From Pseudomonadota bacterium (GTDB lineage Bacteria > Pseudomonadota > Gammaproteobacteria > Pseudomonadales > Cellvibrionaceae): DNA of 10,790 nt. A program made the position numbers and the translations under genes. The stretch lies in NCBI GenBank assembly GCA_023416875.1, contig JAEZGT010000313.1, positions 1 through 10,790 on the forward strand, in the 5' to 3' direction. The notes beneath the pieces are model-generated. The model saw nothing but the letters and a program-made list of their open reading frames with translations. It was not told the DNA's origin and did not search any database. Of this stretch, positions 1 through 6,334 are shown piece by piece. Numbering within the stretch: the stretch's first letter is position 1; each line of letters opens with the position of its first letter.

Positions 1-862
1 GTGCACGGTTGTAACACAGCACAAGAATCGGTCGCGACATAAGTCGTGCCAGATGCAGGCATCGATAAACCAGAATCAGTGTTTTGCCCGCGCCGGCAAC
101 GCCGTGGATAACACGATGACCGTCACCCAGGCTGCGCGCCAATTGTTCCTGTTGCAGATCCATGACCTTGATCAGGTCCGGCAGCAGTTGCGTCGCTCCC
201 GTATCGGATTCAGTGTCGAACAATGAACGCTGCACAATACGCACCTCCGGAAACAGGTGCCAGCGCACACGATCGATTTGTGGCAGGGATATGGCGCGGC
301 GGAATTGCACGGTAAACATGTTCCACAACCGTGTCTGAAAAGCTTCGGGGTCGGTAGACTCCATCATTTCGTCTTTGCAGATCACACGACTGGCCGGAAT
401 GACATCGCCTAGATCGGTGCGATCGAATTGCTCGCGCGTGATGTTGGTCAGCACGACACCGTGACCAAAGGGCATGATCAATTTGCCTTTAAAGGCGTGG
501 TCTGGCGGATACACCAGCTGCGAATCCCGCTCCAGGCACTTCACCACCGCATGGCAATATTGCCGGGCCTGCTCCAGGGGATTGGCTTCGCGCTTAAGCC
601 CATTGGCGGTGAGCAGAGTGGCGGTGGTTTTATCCATCTGCTGGATGGTGTCCAGCTTCCAGTCTTTCACCTCCAGAATCAGGATGCCGCGACGCGGGTG
701 CAGGATGATGAAATCCGGATGCAAACCTTTCGGTCCGACGGGCACGTCGTACCAACACAGGTAGTCGTTTTCGAGCAATTGCTCCAGGCGCTGAGCAAAA
801 CGGCGCTCGCCAGGGGTCATGCGCGACAGACAGGAATTGATGGCGGGGATCAGAGTGGCCAT
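1..862 (-). CDS. NERD-domain superfamily-1 helicase-like ATPase (partial, C-terminus off the left edge)
   Basis: The reading frame is open from an ATG at 862 to the window edge and gives 287 residues. Residues about 15-120 match a NERD domain, a nuclease-related fold of the PD-(D/E)XK type: D50 is followed by the strand GILILEVKDW carrying E64 and K66. Near residues 234-262 a Q-motif-like stretch (MDLQQEQLARSL) is followed by Walker A, GVAGAGKT (254-261), as in UvrD/Rep-like helicases. The remaining helicase motifs would lie outside the window. The start is supported by GAGGGAG six bases upstream and by an in-frame TAA just before it. NERD-helicases are thought to process nucleic acids, and some occur in defence loci, but nothing here shows a defence role. 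It lies 82 bp downstream of the FecR-like gene on the same strand and may be co-transcribed with it. Confidence 0.85.
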   Translation of the reverse strand, partial: MATLIPAINSCLSRMTPGERRFAQRLEQLLENDYLCWYDVPVGPKGLHPDFIILHPRRGILILEVKDWKLDTIQQMDKTTATLLTANGLKREANPLEQARQYCHAVVKCLERDSQLVYPPDHAFKGKLIMPFGHGVVLTNITREQFDRTDLGDVIPASRVICKDEMMESTDPEAFQTRLWNMFTVQFRRAISLPQIDRVRWHLFPEVRIVQRSLFDTESDTGATQLLPDLIKVMDLQQEQLARSLGDGHRVIHGVAGAGKTLILVYRCLHLARLMSRPILVLCYNRA

Positions 863-876
863 GGACGCTCCCTCGA

Positions 877-894
877 ATACTGATTAAGCAGTAT
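877..894. repeat. Short inverted repeat in front of the NERD-helicase gene
   Basis: ATACTG and CAGTAT arms flank a six-base centre. The site lies about 15 bp upstream of the helicase start codon. It could be an operator or a weak mRNA hairpin near the ribosome binding site. Two further dyads lie next to it: GCTGC/GCAGC arms at 905-925 and the palindrome GGAGATCTCC at 926-935. No U-tract follows, so these are not obvious terminators. Functional meaning is unknown. Confidence 0.35.
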
Positions 895-944
895 CGTCGA
901 GACTGCTGCATCCATCAAACGCAGCGGAGATCTCCTCGTCTAAA

Positions 945-1148
945 TCAGCCGTACTCGTATTTCACCGCCCGCTGCCAGGAAAAGTCGGGGCGGAGGCGAC
1001 CGTGTTGCCGCTCCACCACCGCGAAGGCTTCACCATTGCGGAAGTCTTCATAAAGCCATTCCAGGAACTCCGCACGTTGGTCCGGAGTACAGTCGTGGGA
1101 GCGTATGCAGGCAAACCATTGCTCTGCTTCGCGCAAAGACATATTCAT
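945..1148 (-). CDS. Orphan FecR N-terminal (DUF4880-like) small protein, 67 aa
   Basis: The sequence REAEQWFACIRSHDCTP followed by RAEFLEWL and EAFAVVE fits the cytoplasmic N-terminal domain of FecR-type sigma-factor regulators (DUF4880 family: a W-F-A...S-DCTP...R-F-WL...EAF pattern). In FecR this domain contacts the sigma factor and is followed by a membrane helix and a periplasmic domain. Here the protein stops after 67 residues with neither, and no FecI-type sigma factor or TonB receptor lies nearby. The start at 1148 is chosen because GGGGAGAG sits about seven bases upstream. An in-frame ATG at 1196 would place the start above this ribosome binding site and inside the predicted sigma-54 promoter, so it is unlikely. 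A sigma-54-type promoter lies 44 bp upstream of the start. It may bind a distant sigma factor, or be a remnant with intact expression signals. The family call is fairly good; the role is unknown. Confidence 0.75.
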   Translation of the reverse strand: MNMSLREAEQWFACIRSHDCTPDQRAEFLEWLYEDFRNGEAFAVVERQHGRLRPDFSWQRAVKYEYG

Positions 1149-1191
1149 GAGGGCTCTCCCCTTTTTGAATTTTGGCGGCGAAGGCAGGCTC

Positions 1192-1207
1192 AGCAAGGGT
1201 CACGCCA
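1192..1207 (-). promoter_or_regulatory. Sigma-54 (-24/-12) promoter of the FecR-like small gene
   Basis: On the minus strand the site reads TGGCGTGACCCTTGCT. This has GG and GC separated by exactly ten bases, a perfect TTGCT -12 element, and TGGC plus the following G of the -24 element (consensus TGGCACG-N4-TTGCW, two mismatches). The predicted transcript start is near 1181, giving a leader of about 33 nt that carries the GGGGAGAG ribosome binding site. No GlrR-type operator was found upstream of it, so the activator is not identified. An AT-rich dyad (AAATAAAA/TTTTATTT, 1217-1238) lies just upstream and may be an activator or bending site. Confidence 0.6.
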
Positions 1208-1336
1208 ATCGTTCGAAAATAAAAACCTTGTTTTATTTCAATTAGATAAAAGGAAAAGCCACGAGAAGCTATACAAAAGGTCGCCCCACAGAAGAGCACG
1301 GTGGCGGACTAGGCACGCATCGTGGGCACATAAATG

Positions 1337-1359
1337 AAAGGCCCCATTTAGGGGCCTTT
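1337..1359 (-). terminator. Rho-independent terminator of the glrK operon
   Basis: A perfect 9-bp stem (AAAGGCCCC/GGGGCCTTT) closes a five-base loop. On the minus strand it begins 19 bp after the stop codon of the last operon gene and is followed by a T-rich stretch (CATTTATG). It is the only strong terminator-like hairpin seen between the kinase gene and this point, which supports one transcription unit running from about 6025 to here. Confidence 0.8.
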
Positions 1360-1378
1360 GGAAATCTCTGCAGGAGGG

Positions 1379-1567
1379 CTATTTCGCTTTGGGATTGCTG
1401 GGAATGGGCGCCGGTTTGCCCAGGATCTTGACCGGCACAGGCTCATTGGGCGCCTCCACCCATTGCCCCGTACGCATCTCCCGCAACATGCGATTGATGG
1501 TTTTGACACTGCGAATATAGTCGGGGGAGTGGCCGATTTTGCCTGCTGCAGTATTGGATTTACTCAT
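1379..1567 (-). CDS. Small hypothetical protein, 62 aa, last gene of the glrK operon
   Basis: I do not recognise this protein. It is basic and cysteine-free, with no signal peptide or membrane helix. A likely amphipathic helix (YIRSVKTINRMLREMRTG, residues about 17-34) is followed by a proline-rich, probably extended tail. It is supported as a gene by its position and ribosome binding site: the ATG lies 3 bp after the upstream stop codon, and GGAGG sits nine bases before it, inside the last codons of the upstream gene, implying translational coupling. The operon terminator follows within 20 bp. It could be a small partner or regulator of the preceding membrane protein. Confidence 0.7.
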   Translation of the reverse strand: MSKSNTAAGKIGHSPDYIRSVKTINRMLREMRTGQWVEAPNEPVPVKILGKPAPIPSNPKAK

Positions 1568-1570
1568 ATA

Positions 1571-2659
1571 TCAACCTCCGACGATTTGTGCTGCCAGCGC
1601 CTGCCGGCGCTGCAACAGCTGATCGATCATCTCTTTGAATGGAATGATCAAATTGACGTAAGTATACACCTGTATCTCGTCCACCAAGATGTCGGGCCGG
1701 TTGCAGTGGATATTCAGAATTCCCCGCTCCGGTATACGGTCATTGATACGGACGGAAAGCCAACTGTTCAAACCTTTGGCGACCTGCTCGTGAAAATACG
1801 TTTCCACCGCGCGTATGACACTGGGAGAGACATCGCAGTTCTCTTCGACGATCCGGGCCATATCGCGACTATCAGCGATCAGACAAGGTTCGTCGCGGAA
1901 TGCCGTGGGCGCACCGGGAATGTAACGGGTACGCCCGGGTAGCGCGATATCCAACTCTGGGATCGGCAGCGCGAGAGGTTCCAGACGCGAGTCCGGATGT
2001 GTGCTTTCCTCATCGTCGTTGAGCGAGGAAAACGACAGGTCGAGTTCCAGATCCAGAACACCCGCAAGGCCATCCAACGAGCGCACCTCGGTAAATCTCA
2101 GGCGATTCAGCACAGCGTCTTTTATTTCGGGCCGACTTTGTAGATCGCCGCTGCGGCGATAAATCATGATATTGGCCGAATAGACCGTGTGACTCGGATA
2201 ATTTTCAAAAGCGCTGATAATGGAGCAGAGGGCGCTCAGCGACAGGCGAATCGATTCCTCGACTTTGGCGAGCATGACCTGGGGATTCGCTTCTGTGGAC
2301 TCCTGCAGGTTATGGATGTGTTCCGACAGAAAGCGATAGGTTTTACCGTAGGCACCGAGCATATTTTGCGGCGGCATGGTGCGCACGGTTTCCATTAATT
2401 GTTGTTGCGTGCGATCCAATTTATCCACGTGATGCTTGCGCTCTACGTCCAGGCGCCAATCCCGCATGGCCCACATCACCAAAAATAAAAAGCAGGCAAT
2501 GGCGAAATAAATGGTGTATTCACTGCCGTTTTTAATTTCCGTGGCGTACAGCGAGGAAATGGCTCCCAACATTACACCCGACAACACCAGAAACGCTCCA
2601 AAACCGCTGTTTTTTACTGCGTAATCGAAATACCGGCAAACACGGCTGGAGCGCGACAT
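1571..2659 (-). CDS. Membrane protein with two N-terminal helices and a possible GAF-like C-terminal domain, 362 aa
   Basis: Two hydrophobic segments (residues about 19-40 and 47-66) form a short membrane hairpin, and a charged, coiled-coil-prone stretch follows (about 70-95). The rest looks soluble and cytoplasmic. The C-terminal 60 residues (SWLSVRINDR, then RGILNIHCNRPDIL, then YVNLIIPFKEMIDQLL) resemble the last strands and helix of GAF-type sensor domains, where a G-L-N-I-x-x-N-R-P segment is common. No catalytic motif, kinase or nucleotide-cyclase signature is visible. The gene starts 15 bp after the glrR stop with only a weak GGGA ribosome binding site, so it is probably translated from the operon message. 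It may be a membrane sensor or accessory component of the GlrKR system. That role is inference, and the GAF resemblance is judged by eye only. Confidence 0.8.
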   Translation of the reverse strand: MSRSSRVCRYFDYAVKNSGFGAFLVLSGVMLGAISSLYATEIKNGSEYTIYFAIACFLFLVMWAMRDWRLDVERKHHVDKLDRTQQQLMETVRTMPPQNMLGAYGKTYRFLSEHIHNLQESTEANPQVMLAKVEESIRLSLSALCSIISAFENYPSHTVYSANIMIYRRSGDLQSRPEIKDAVLNRLRFTEVRSLDGLAGVLDLELDLSFSSLNDDEESTHPDSRLEPLALPIPELDIALPGRTRYIPGAPTAFRDEPCLIADSRDMARIVEENCDVSPSVIRAVETYFHEQVAKGLNSWLSVRINDRIPERGILNIHCNRPDILVDEIQVYTYVNLIIPFKEMIDQLLQRRQALAAQIVGG

Positions 2660-2674
2660 AAAGATCCCATTAAT

Positions 2675-4027
2675 TTATTCGTTGGCGACACCGACTTTGA
2701 AACGCTCTACGTCCACGCCGTGACGCTGCACGATTTTGTAGAAGTCCGAACGATTGCGACCGGCGAGAGTTGCCGCTTCCGTAATACTGCCCTGGGTCGC
2801 GCGCAGCAGGTCTTCAACGTATTTGCGCTCGAATTCTTTTTTCGCATCCGTGAGATTTTTGGTTTTAGGTTGATTGGAGAGCGGCAGCGCATTTTCCACC
2901 AGGGTTTCCGGCACCACCATTCCCGGGGCCAGCGCCACCACCTGCTCAATCACATTTTCCAGCTGGCGAATATTGCCGGGCCAGTGATAGGCCAACAATG
3001 CGCTTAAGGCCCGAGGTGCAAGACTTTTAGCGGGACTGCCGGTGCGCTCAGCGATCGCCCGCAGAAAATGTTTGGCCAGCAGCGGAATATCTTCCTTGCG
3101 CTCGCGCAGGCTGGGCAACGCGAGATTGACCACATTGAGGCGGTAGTAGAGGTCTTCGCGGAACTGGTTGTTCTGAGTGGCTTCCACCAAATTGCGGTGG
3201 GTGGCTGAGAGAATGCGTACATTGATGGGGCGGTCCTTGGTGCCGCCCACCGGGCGCACCACTTTTTCCTGCAGCACGCGGAGCAATTTGGCCTGCAAGG
3301 GCAGCGGCATATCACCCACTTCATCGAGAAACACCACCCCGCCTTCCGCCGCCACAAATAACCCTTCGTGATCCCGGCTGGCACCGGTGAAAGAACCTTT
3401 GACGTGGCCGAACAGTTCGGACTCGAGCATTTCACTGGGTATCGCACTGCAATTGATGGCGATAAAAGGTTTGTCGGCCCGCCGACTCTGTTGATGCAGG
3501 GTGCGGGCGAGCACCTCTTTACCGGTACCGCTTTCGCCGCTAATTAACACGTTAACGTCGCTCGCCGCGAGCAGATGGGCCTGCTCGAGCAGTTGGTACA
3601 TTTTGGCGCTGCAGGTATTGAAATTCTGCGCCCAGGACTGTTTGTCGCGCGGGGTTTCGTGCTGATTGCTTACCGCTTGATTGAGGGTGGTGATCAGCTC
3701 TTCTTTGTCGACGGGCTTGGTGAGGAAGGAGAATACGCCTTTTTGCGTTGCCTCCACCGCCTCGCGAATAGAACCATGGGCAGTCAGGATGATCACCGGC
3801 AGGCTCGGCCAGTCAATATGAATGCGCTCAAACAGGGCCAAACCATTCATCTCATCCATACGCAGATCGGTGATCACCACATCCGGCAGCTCTTGTTGGA
3901 TCAGGCTCAGCGCCTCCGCACCACTGCCCGCGCAGCGGGTGGCATAGTTCATCGCGCCCAAACGCATGGCCAGCAGCTGCAACATGCCTGCGTCGTCATC
4001 CACCAAAAGCACACTCGCTTTATTCAT
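2675..4027 (-). CDS. glrR: GlrR-like (QseF) sigma-54-dependent response regulator, 450 aa
   Basis: This is an NtrC-family activator in three parts. The receiver domain (residues 1-120) has acidic residues D10-D12, phospho-acceptor D54 in DVVITDLRMDEMNG, T82 and K104. The AAA+ domain has Walker A GESGTGKE (164-171), the sigma-54-contacting loop GSFTGA (211-216) and Walker B FLDE (D235-E236). A C-terminal helix-turn-helix (about 412-445) ends the protein. Stretches such as ITDLRMDEM, ILTAHGS and GVFSFLTKPVDK match E. coli GlrR as I recall it, and the 450-residue length is close to the enterobacterial protein. The start at 4027 has AGAGGG six bases upstream; an upstream ATG at 4105 would overlap the lipoprotein gene and is rejected. 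Phosphorylation by the kinase at 4595-6025 should switch on sigma-54 promoters. The loop has Ser where most family members have Ala. Confidence 0.94.
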   Translation of the reverse strand: MNKASVLLVDDDAGMLQLLAMRLGAMNYATRCAGSGAEALSLIQQELPDVVITDLRMDEMNGLALFERIHIDWPSLPVIILTAHGSIREAVEATQKGVFSFLTKPVDKEELITTLNQAVSNQHETPRDKQSWAQNFNTCSAKMYQLLEQAHLLAASDVNVLISGESGTGKEVLARTLHQQSRRADKPFIAINCSAIPSEMLESELFGHVKGSFTGASRDHEGLFVAAEGGVVFLDEVGDMPLPLQAKLLRVLQEKVVRPVGGTKDRPINVRILSATHRNLVEATQNNQFREDLYYRLNVVNLALPSLRERKEDIPLLAKHFLRAIAERTGSPAKSLAPRALSALLAYHWPGNIRQLENVIEQVVALAPGMVVPETLVENALPLSNQPKTKNLTDAKKEFERKYVEDLLRATQGSITEAATLAGRNRSDFYKIVQRHGVDVERFKVGVANE

Positions 4028-4061
4028 AACACCCTCTTTCCAAATTGGGCTCCGATCGAAC

Positions 4062-4598
4062 TCAGGGTATGGATTTGACCGTCTGCATTTCGATCTGGGC
4101 TTCAATTTCGCTCAAACCCTGGATCGTTTTTTCGTGCTCATGTTTCAGGTCGCCGTATGCCTTTTCAAGGTCCACATAGACTTTTTCCACGGACGCGTAG
4201 GCGCGCTGGCCGGCGATCATCAGATCGAAAAAGGCCGCATATTCCTCCGGCCAAGTACCCTCGGCAGTGAGGTCGGCCAGCAGCTGATTCAGCACCCCGG
4301 GGGTGCGAGCGGGACGACAGGAGGCCAGCATCAACGCGTCGAGCTTGTTCTCATCCACGCCATTCGCAGGCCGCTCCTGATTAGCGGTCAGCAGCTTATT
4401 CAAGGCCGCGTCCTGCTCCTCCGGGGCCGTATTGCAAACCGCCAAGCGTTCCAGCAGGAGCTGGTTGACGCTGCGCTGCGGCTGTAGGACTCCTTCCCTA
4501 ACTTCTACCTTTTTGAGCGCGTGCGGCGGATCAAACGTTAAAAATGATGTTGAACAGCCACCCGCCAGTAAGGCTGTCACTACAATCCAATATTTCAT
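4062..4598 (-). CDS. qseG: QseG-like outer-membrane lipoprotein, 178 aa
   Basis: A short signal peptide ends in ALLAGG-C15, a lipobox with Ala rather than Leu at -3, followed by Ser at +2. That points to lipidation and export to the outer membrane. The mature part is mostly helical, with four further cysteines or fewer by eye, and ends in a coiled-coil-like segment (about 130-173: VEKVYVDLEKAYGDLKHEHEK). Its place between glrK and glrR and its length fit QseG/YfhG, which in E. coli interacts with the kinase and is needed for its activity. Its ATG overlaps the kinase stop codon (ATGA), showing translational coupling, and glrR follows 34 bp later. Overall sequence similarity to QseG could not be tested, so the name rests mainly on context and topology. 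Confidence 0.8.
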   Translation of the reverse strand: MKYWIVVTALLAGGCSTSFLTFDPPHALKKVEVREGVLQPQRSVNQLLLERLAVCNTAPEEQDAALNKLLTANQERPANGVDENKLDALMLASCRPARTPGVLNQLLADLTAEGTWPEEYAAFFDLMIAGQRAYASVEKVYVDLEKAYGDLKHEHEKTIQGLSEIEAQIEMQTVKSIP

Positions 4599-6025
4599 CG
4601 GTTATTCTCTCTGCGAAGTGGGAATCGCACGGTAAAGGCGCTGCCTTTTGGACTCGATTCCACTTCTATTTTGCCGCGCAAGTGCGCAACGCACTCCCGC
4701 ACAATTGCTAACCCCAGCCCGGTACCTTGAAGTGGTCCCCGACGTCTGGCCTTGCCCTGAAAAAAAGGTTTGAAAATATTCTCGCGTTCTTCTTCTGTCA
4801 TCCCCGGGCCGGTATCGGTAACACACAGCCACCATGTCTCGTCGTCCTGCCCCCAGGTGACCGCCACTCTACCGGATTCAGGCGTGAAATCGTGTGCATT
4901 GGATAATAAATTACTGAGGATCATGTCCAATGCCTGCGGATCGCTGCGTACCGTCGCCGGAGAGCCTGCAATAGACCACTGACAGCGACTGGAAGGCCGC
5001 GAATCCATCAGCTTGGTGCGGATGCGGTTGGACAAGGCTGCCAGGTCCACCTCGGCGTCGGCTTCCAGCATGCCGTGCGCCACCGCGTTGTAATTAAGCA
5101 GCTGTTGAATCAACTCATGGAGGTGATCCGCGCTGCTCATAAGGATATTCAACACCTTTTTCTGCGCCTGGTTTGCCGGCCCCGGCACTTCATCCCGCAA
5201 CAGAGCCCCCGCCTCGACTATGGCCGCCAAAGGCGTCTTCAATTCGTGGGTGACGTGACGGGAAAAAGCCTGCTTTTGTTTCTCCGTCGCATCCAGGCTG
5301 TTGCGCATCCACTCCAGACTGGCACCAAGAGAGCGCAGATCCGCCGGACCGCTAATCTGGATTGGTTCCTGCCAATGGCCGTGCCCCAACCGAAGAATGG
5401 CATTCGCCAAACGCCGCACCGGCCGGGTGACGGCTACAGAGGACAACACCAGCAACAGCAAGGTCCCCGGGAGAGTGAAATTGCCGATCAGTTTGAGATG
5501 CCCCATCACTTGCTCGAACTCACGGTCGCGTTCATCCAGCATCGGCTGCACCCGCTCATCGACTTCCAAACTCAAGTTGCCGACCAGGGTGTTGGCCTGC
5601 TGCAAATTGGCCAGAATTTCTTCTTGCACAATCTGCTCCGGTTCGGGCCGACTCAACTCTGCTACCAGGGTTTCCATCACCTGCTGCAAACTGGCAACGG
5701 ATTCCCCTGCAGGTAGCTCTTCACCTAATCGGCGCAGACCTGCTTGCACCGATTCGACGTGTTGATGGAACAAATCAAGGAAACGTGGATTGCGCAGCAA
5801 CAGATACTGGCGCGCGGAACGCTCGATGCTGCTGACCTGGGAGATGATCGTCGAATCCAACTCATTCATACGGCCAATGGAAACAACCATTTCCCTCTGG
5901 GTTTGCGCCTGCAAAACCAGATAATGCGCCGCGTACAAAACCGCGATGACAAGCGGCAGCACCGCTAGCAATGTCGCCAAAATCCACTGGCGAGTGAGAG
6001 TTAAACGATTTAACAGTCCCAGCAT
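4595..6025 (-). CDS. glrK: GlrK-like (QseE) membrane sensor histidine kinase, 476 aa
   Basis: This is an inner-membrane kinase. TM1 spans about residues 15-38, a helical periplasmic region follows (39-178), TM2 spans about 180-199, and a HAMP linker runs to about 247. The dimerisation helix carries H260 in the H-box HVTHELKTPLAAI. The catalytic domain shows the N-box SNLLSNAHDF (371-380), G1 DTGPGM (404-409), the F-box FKPFFQG and G2 GTGLGL (434-439), so all kinase motifs are intact. It is the first gene of the five-gene operon. The start at 6025 is preceded only by a weak GAGA, about eight bases upstream. A GlrR-type operator lies 20 bp upstream of the start codon, suggesting feedback on its own operon. 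I found no convincing -35/-10 pair or sigma-54 element reading towards it. Confidence 0.93.
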   Translation of the reverse strand: MLGLLNRLTLTRQWILATLLAVLPLVIAVLYAAHYLVLQAQTQREMVVSIGRMNELDSTIISQVSSIERSARQYLLLRNPRFLDLFHQHVESVQAGLRRLGEELPAGESVASLQQVMETLVAELSRPEPEQIVQEEILANLQQANTLVGNLSLEVDERVQPMLDERDREFEQVMGHLKLIGNFTLPGTLLLLVLSSVAVTRPVRRLANAILRLGHGHWQEPIQISGPADLRSLGASLEWMRNSLDATEKQKQAFSRHVTHELKTPLAAIVEAGALLRDEVPGPANQAQKKVLNILMSSADHLHELIQQLLNYNAVAHGMLEADAEVDLAALSNRIRTKLMDSRPSSRCQWSIAGSPATVRSDPQALDMILSNLLSNAHDFTPESGRVAVTWGQDDETWWLCVTDTGPGMTEEERENIFKPFFQGKARRRGPLQGTGLGLAIVRECVAHLRGKIEVESSPKGSAFTVRFPLRRENNR

Positions 6026-6044
6026 TTCACGTATCTCAAATGGC

Positions 6045-6062
6045 TGTTGCCAAATTGCAACA
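6045..6062. promoter_or_regulatory. GlrR-type operator 1
   Basis: The site TGTTGCCAAATTGCAACA is a perfect 6-bp-arm inverted repeat and fits the enterobacterial GlrR pattern TGTC-N10-GACA with one change per half (TGTT/AACA). It is 16/18 identical to the reverse complement of operator 2, and the centres are 66 bp apart. Its centre lies about 175 bp before the predicted BON-gene transcript start and about 28 bp from the glrK start codon. Confidence 0.6.
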
Positions 6063-6110
6063 AGCTAAGATTTTGTTTTTAAAGAAATTTAACTTTAATC
6101 GATAAAGCGA

Positions 6111-6128
6111 TGTCGCAATTTGCCAACA
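6111..6128. promoter_or_regulatory. GlrR-type operator 2
   Basis: The site TGTCGCAATTTGCCAACA has a perfect left half TGTC, ten spacer bases, and AACA in place of GACA. Read on the other strand it matches operator 1 at 16 of 18 positions. Its centre is about 109 bp upstream of the predicted sigma-54 transcript start, in the normal enhancer range for an NtrC-family activator. Confidence 0.6.
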
Positions 6129-6155
6129 AACCGAGACCTTTCAAGTGCTCGCCAC

Positions 6156-6168
6156 AATCAAAAATTTA
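6156..6168 (+). promoter_or_regulatory. IHF-binding site
   Basis: AATCAAAAATTTA fits the IHF consensus WATCAA-N4-TTR at every defined position. It lies between the activator operators and the sigma-54 promoter (centre near -67), where IHF normally bends DNA to bring activator and polymerase together. The match is in AT-rich DNA, so chance cannot be excluded. Confidence 0.6.
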
Positions 6169-6202
6169 TTCAAGCCATTGATTTTTAATAGGTTTTCAAA
6201 GA

Positions 6203-6218
6203 TGGCACAAAATCAGCT
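6203..6218 (+). promoter_or_regulatory. Sigma-54 (-24/-12) promoter of the BON-protein gene
   Basis: TGGCACAAAATCAGCT has a perfect TGGCAC -24 element and the required GG-N10-GC spacing. The -12 element is CAGCT rather than TTGCT. It is the only GG-N10-GC match with a TGGCAC element on this strand of the region. The predicted start near 6229 gives a leader of about 105 nt before the ATG at 6335. Confidence 0.6.
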
Positions 6219-6334
6219 ATACCGCCGATCACTGATTAAGGGTGTCGCGGCGGGGCTTAACCGCCACTGATGCCCCAGCCGCCGAGAGCGGCAAGTTTTA
6301 ACGTAATTGTTTTGGAACTCAACCCCGGCATCCG

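Larger units (their letters stand above)
6026..6334. promoter_or_regulatory. Divergent regulatory region between glrK and the BON-protein gene
   Basis: This 309-bp, AT-rich gap has no gene. From left to right it contains a GlrR-type operator (6045-6062), a second one (6111-6128), an IHF-type site (6156-6168), a sigma-54 promoter reading right (6203-6218), and a GC-rich, dyad-containing leader (about 6229-6334). This order is the usual layout of a sigma-54 enhancer-dependent promoter. The right half serves the BON gene; the left half must also hold the kinase operon promoter, which I could not identify. Confidence 0.7.

Noticed and set aside
428..883. 151-residue plus-strand open frame at the left end
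   Set aside because: It is antisense to the NERD-helicase frame, which has clear NERD and Walker A motifs; the plus frame has no recognisable domain or ribosome binding site.
1208..1336. GlrR-type operators upstream of the FecR-like gene's sigma-54 promoter
   Set aside because: No TGTC-N10-GACA-like dyad was found there; the AT-rich dyad at 1217-1238 does not resemble the sites at 6045 and 6111.
1358..1942. 194-residue plus-strand open frame
   Set aside because: It starts inside the operon terminator and is antisense to two minus-strand genes with good start signals and operon spacing.
4028..4105. Upstream start giving GlrR a 26-residue extension
   Set aside because: It overlaps the lipoprotein gene end, and the extension is unlike a receiver-domain start. 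The ATG at 4027 has a good ribosome binding site and begins directly at the receiver fold.
5075..5716. 213-residue plus-strand open frame inside the kinase gene
   Set aside because: It is antisense to the kinase, whose H-, N-, G1- and G2-boxes are intact; the plus frame reads as Gln/Arg/His-rich antisense coding noise.
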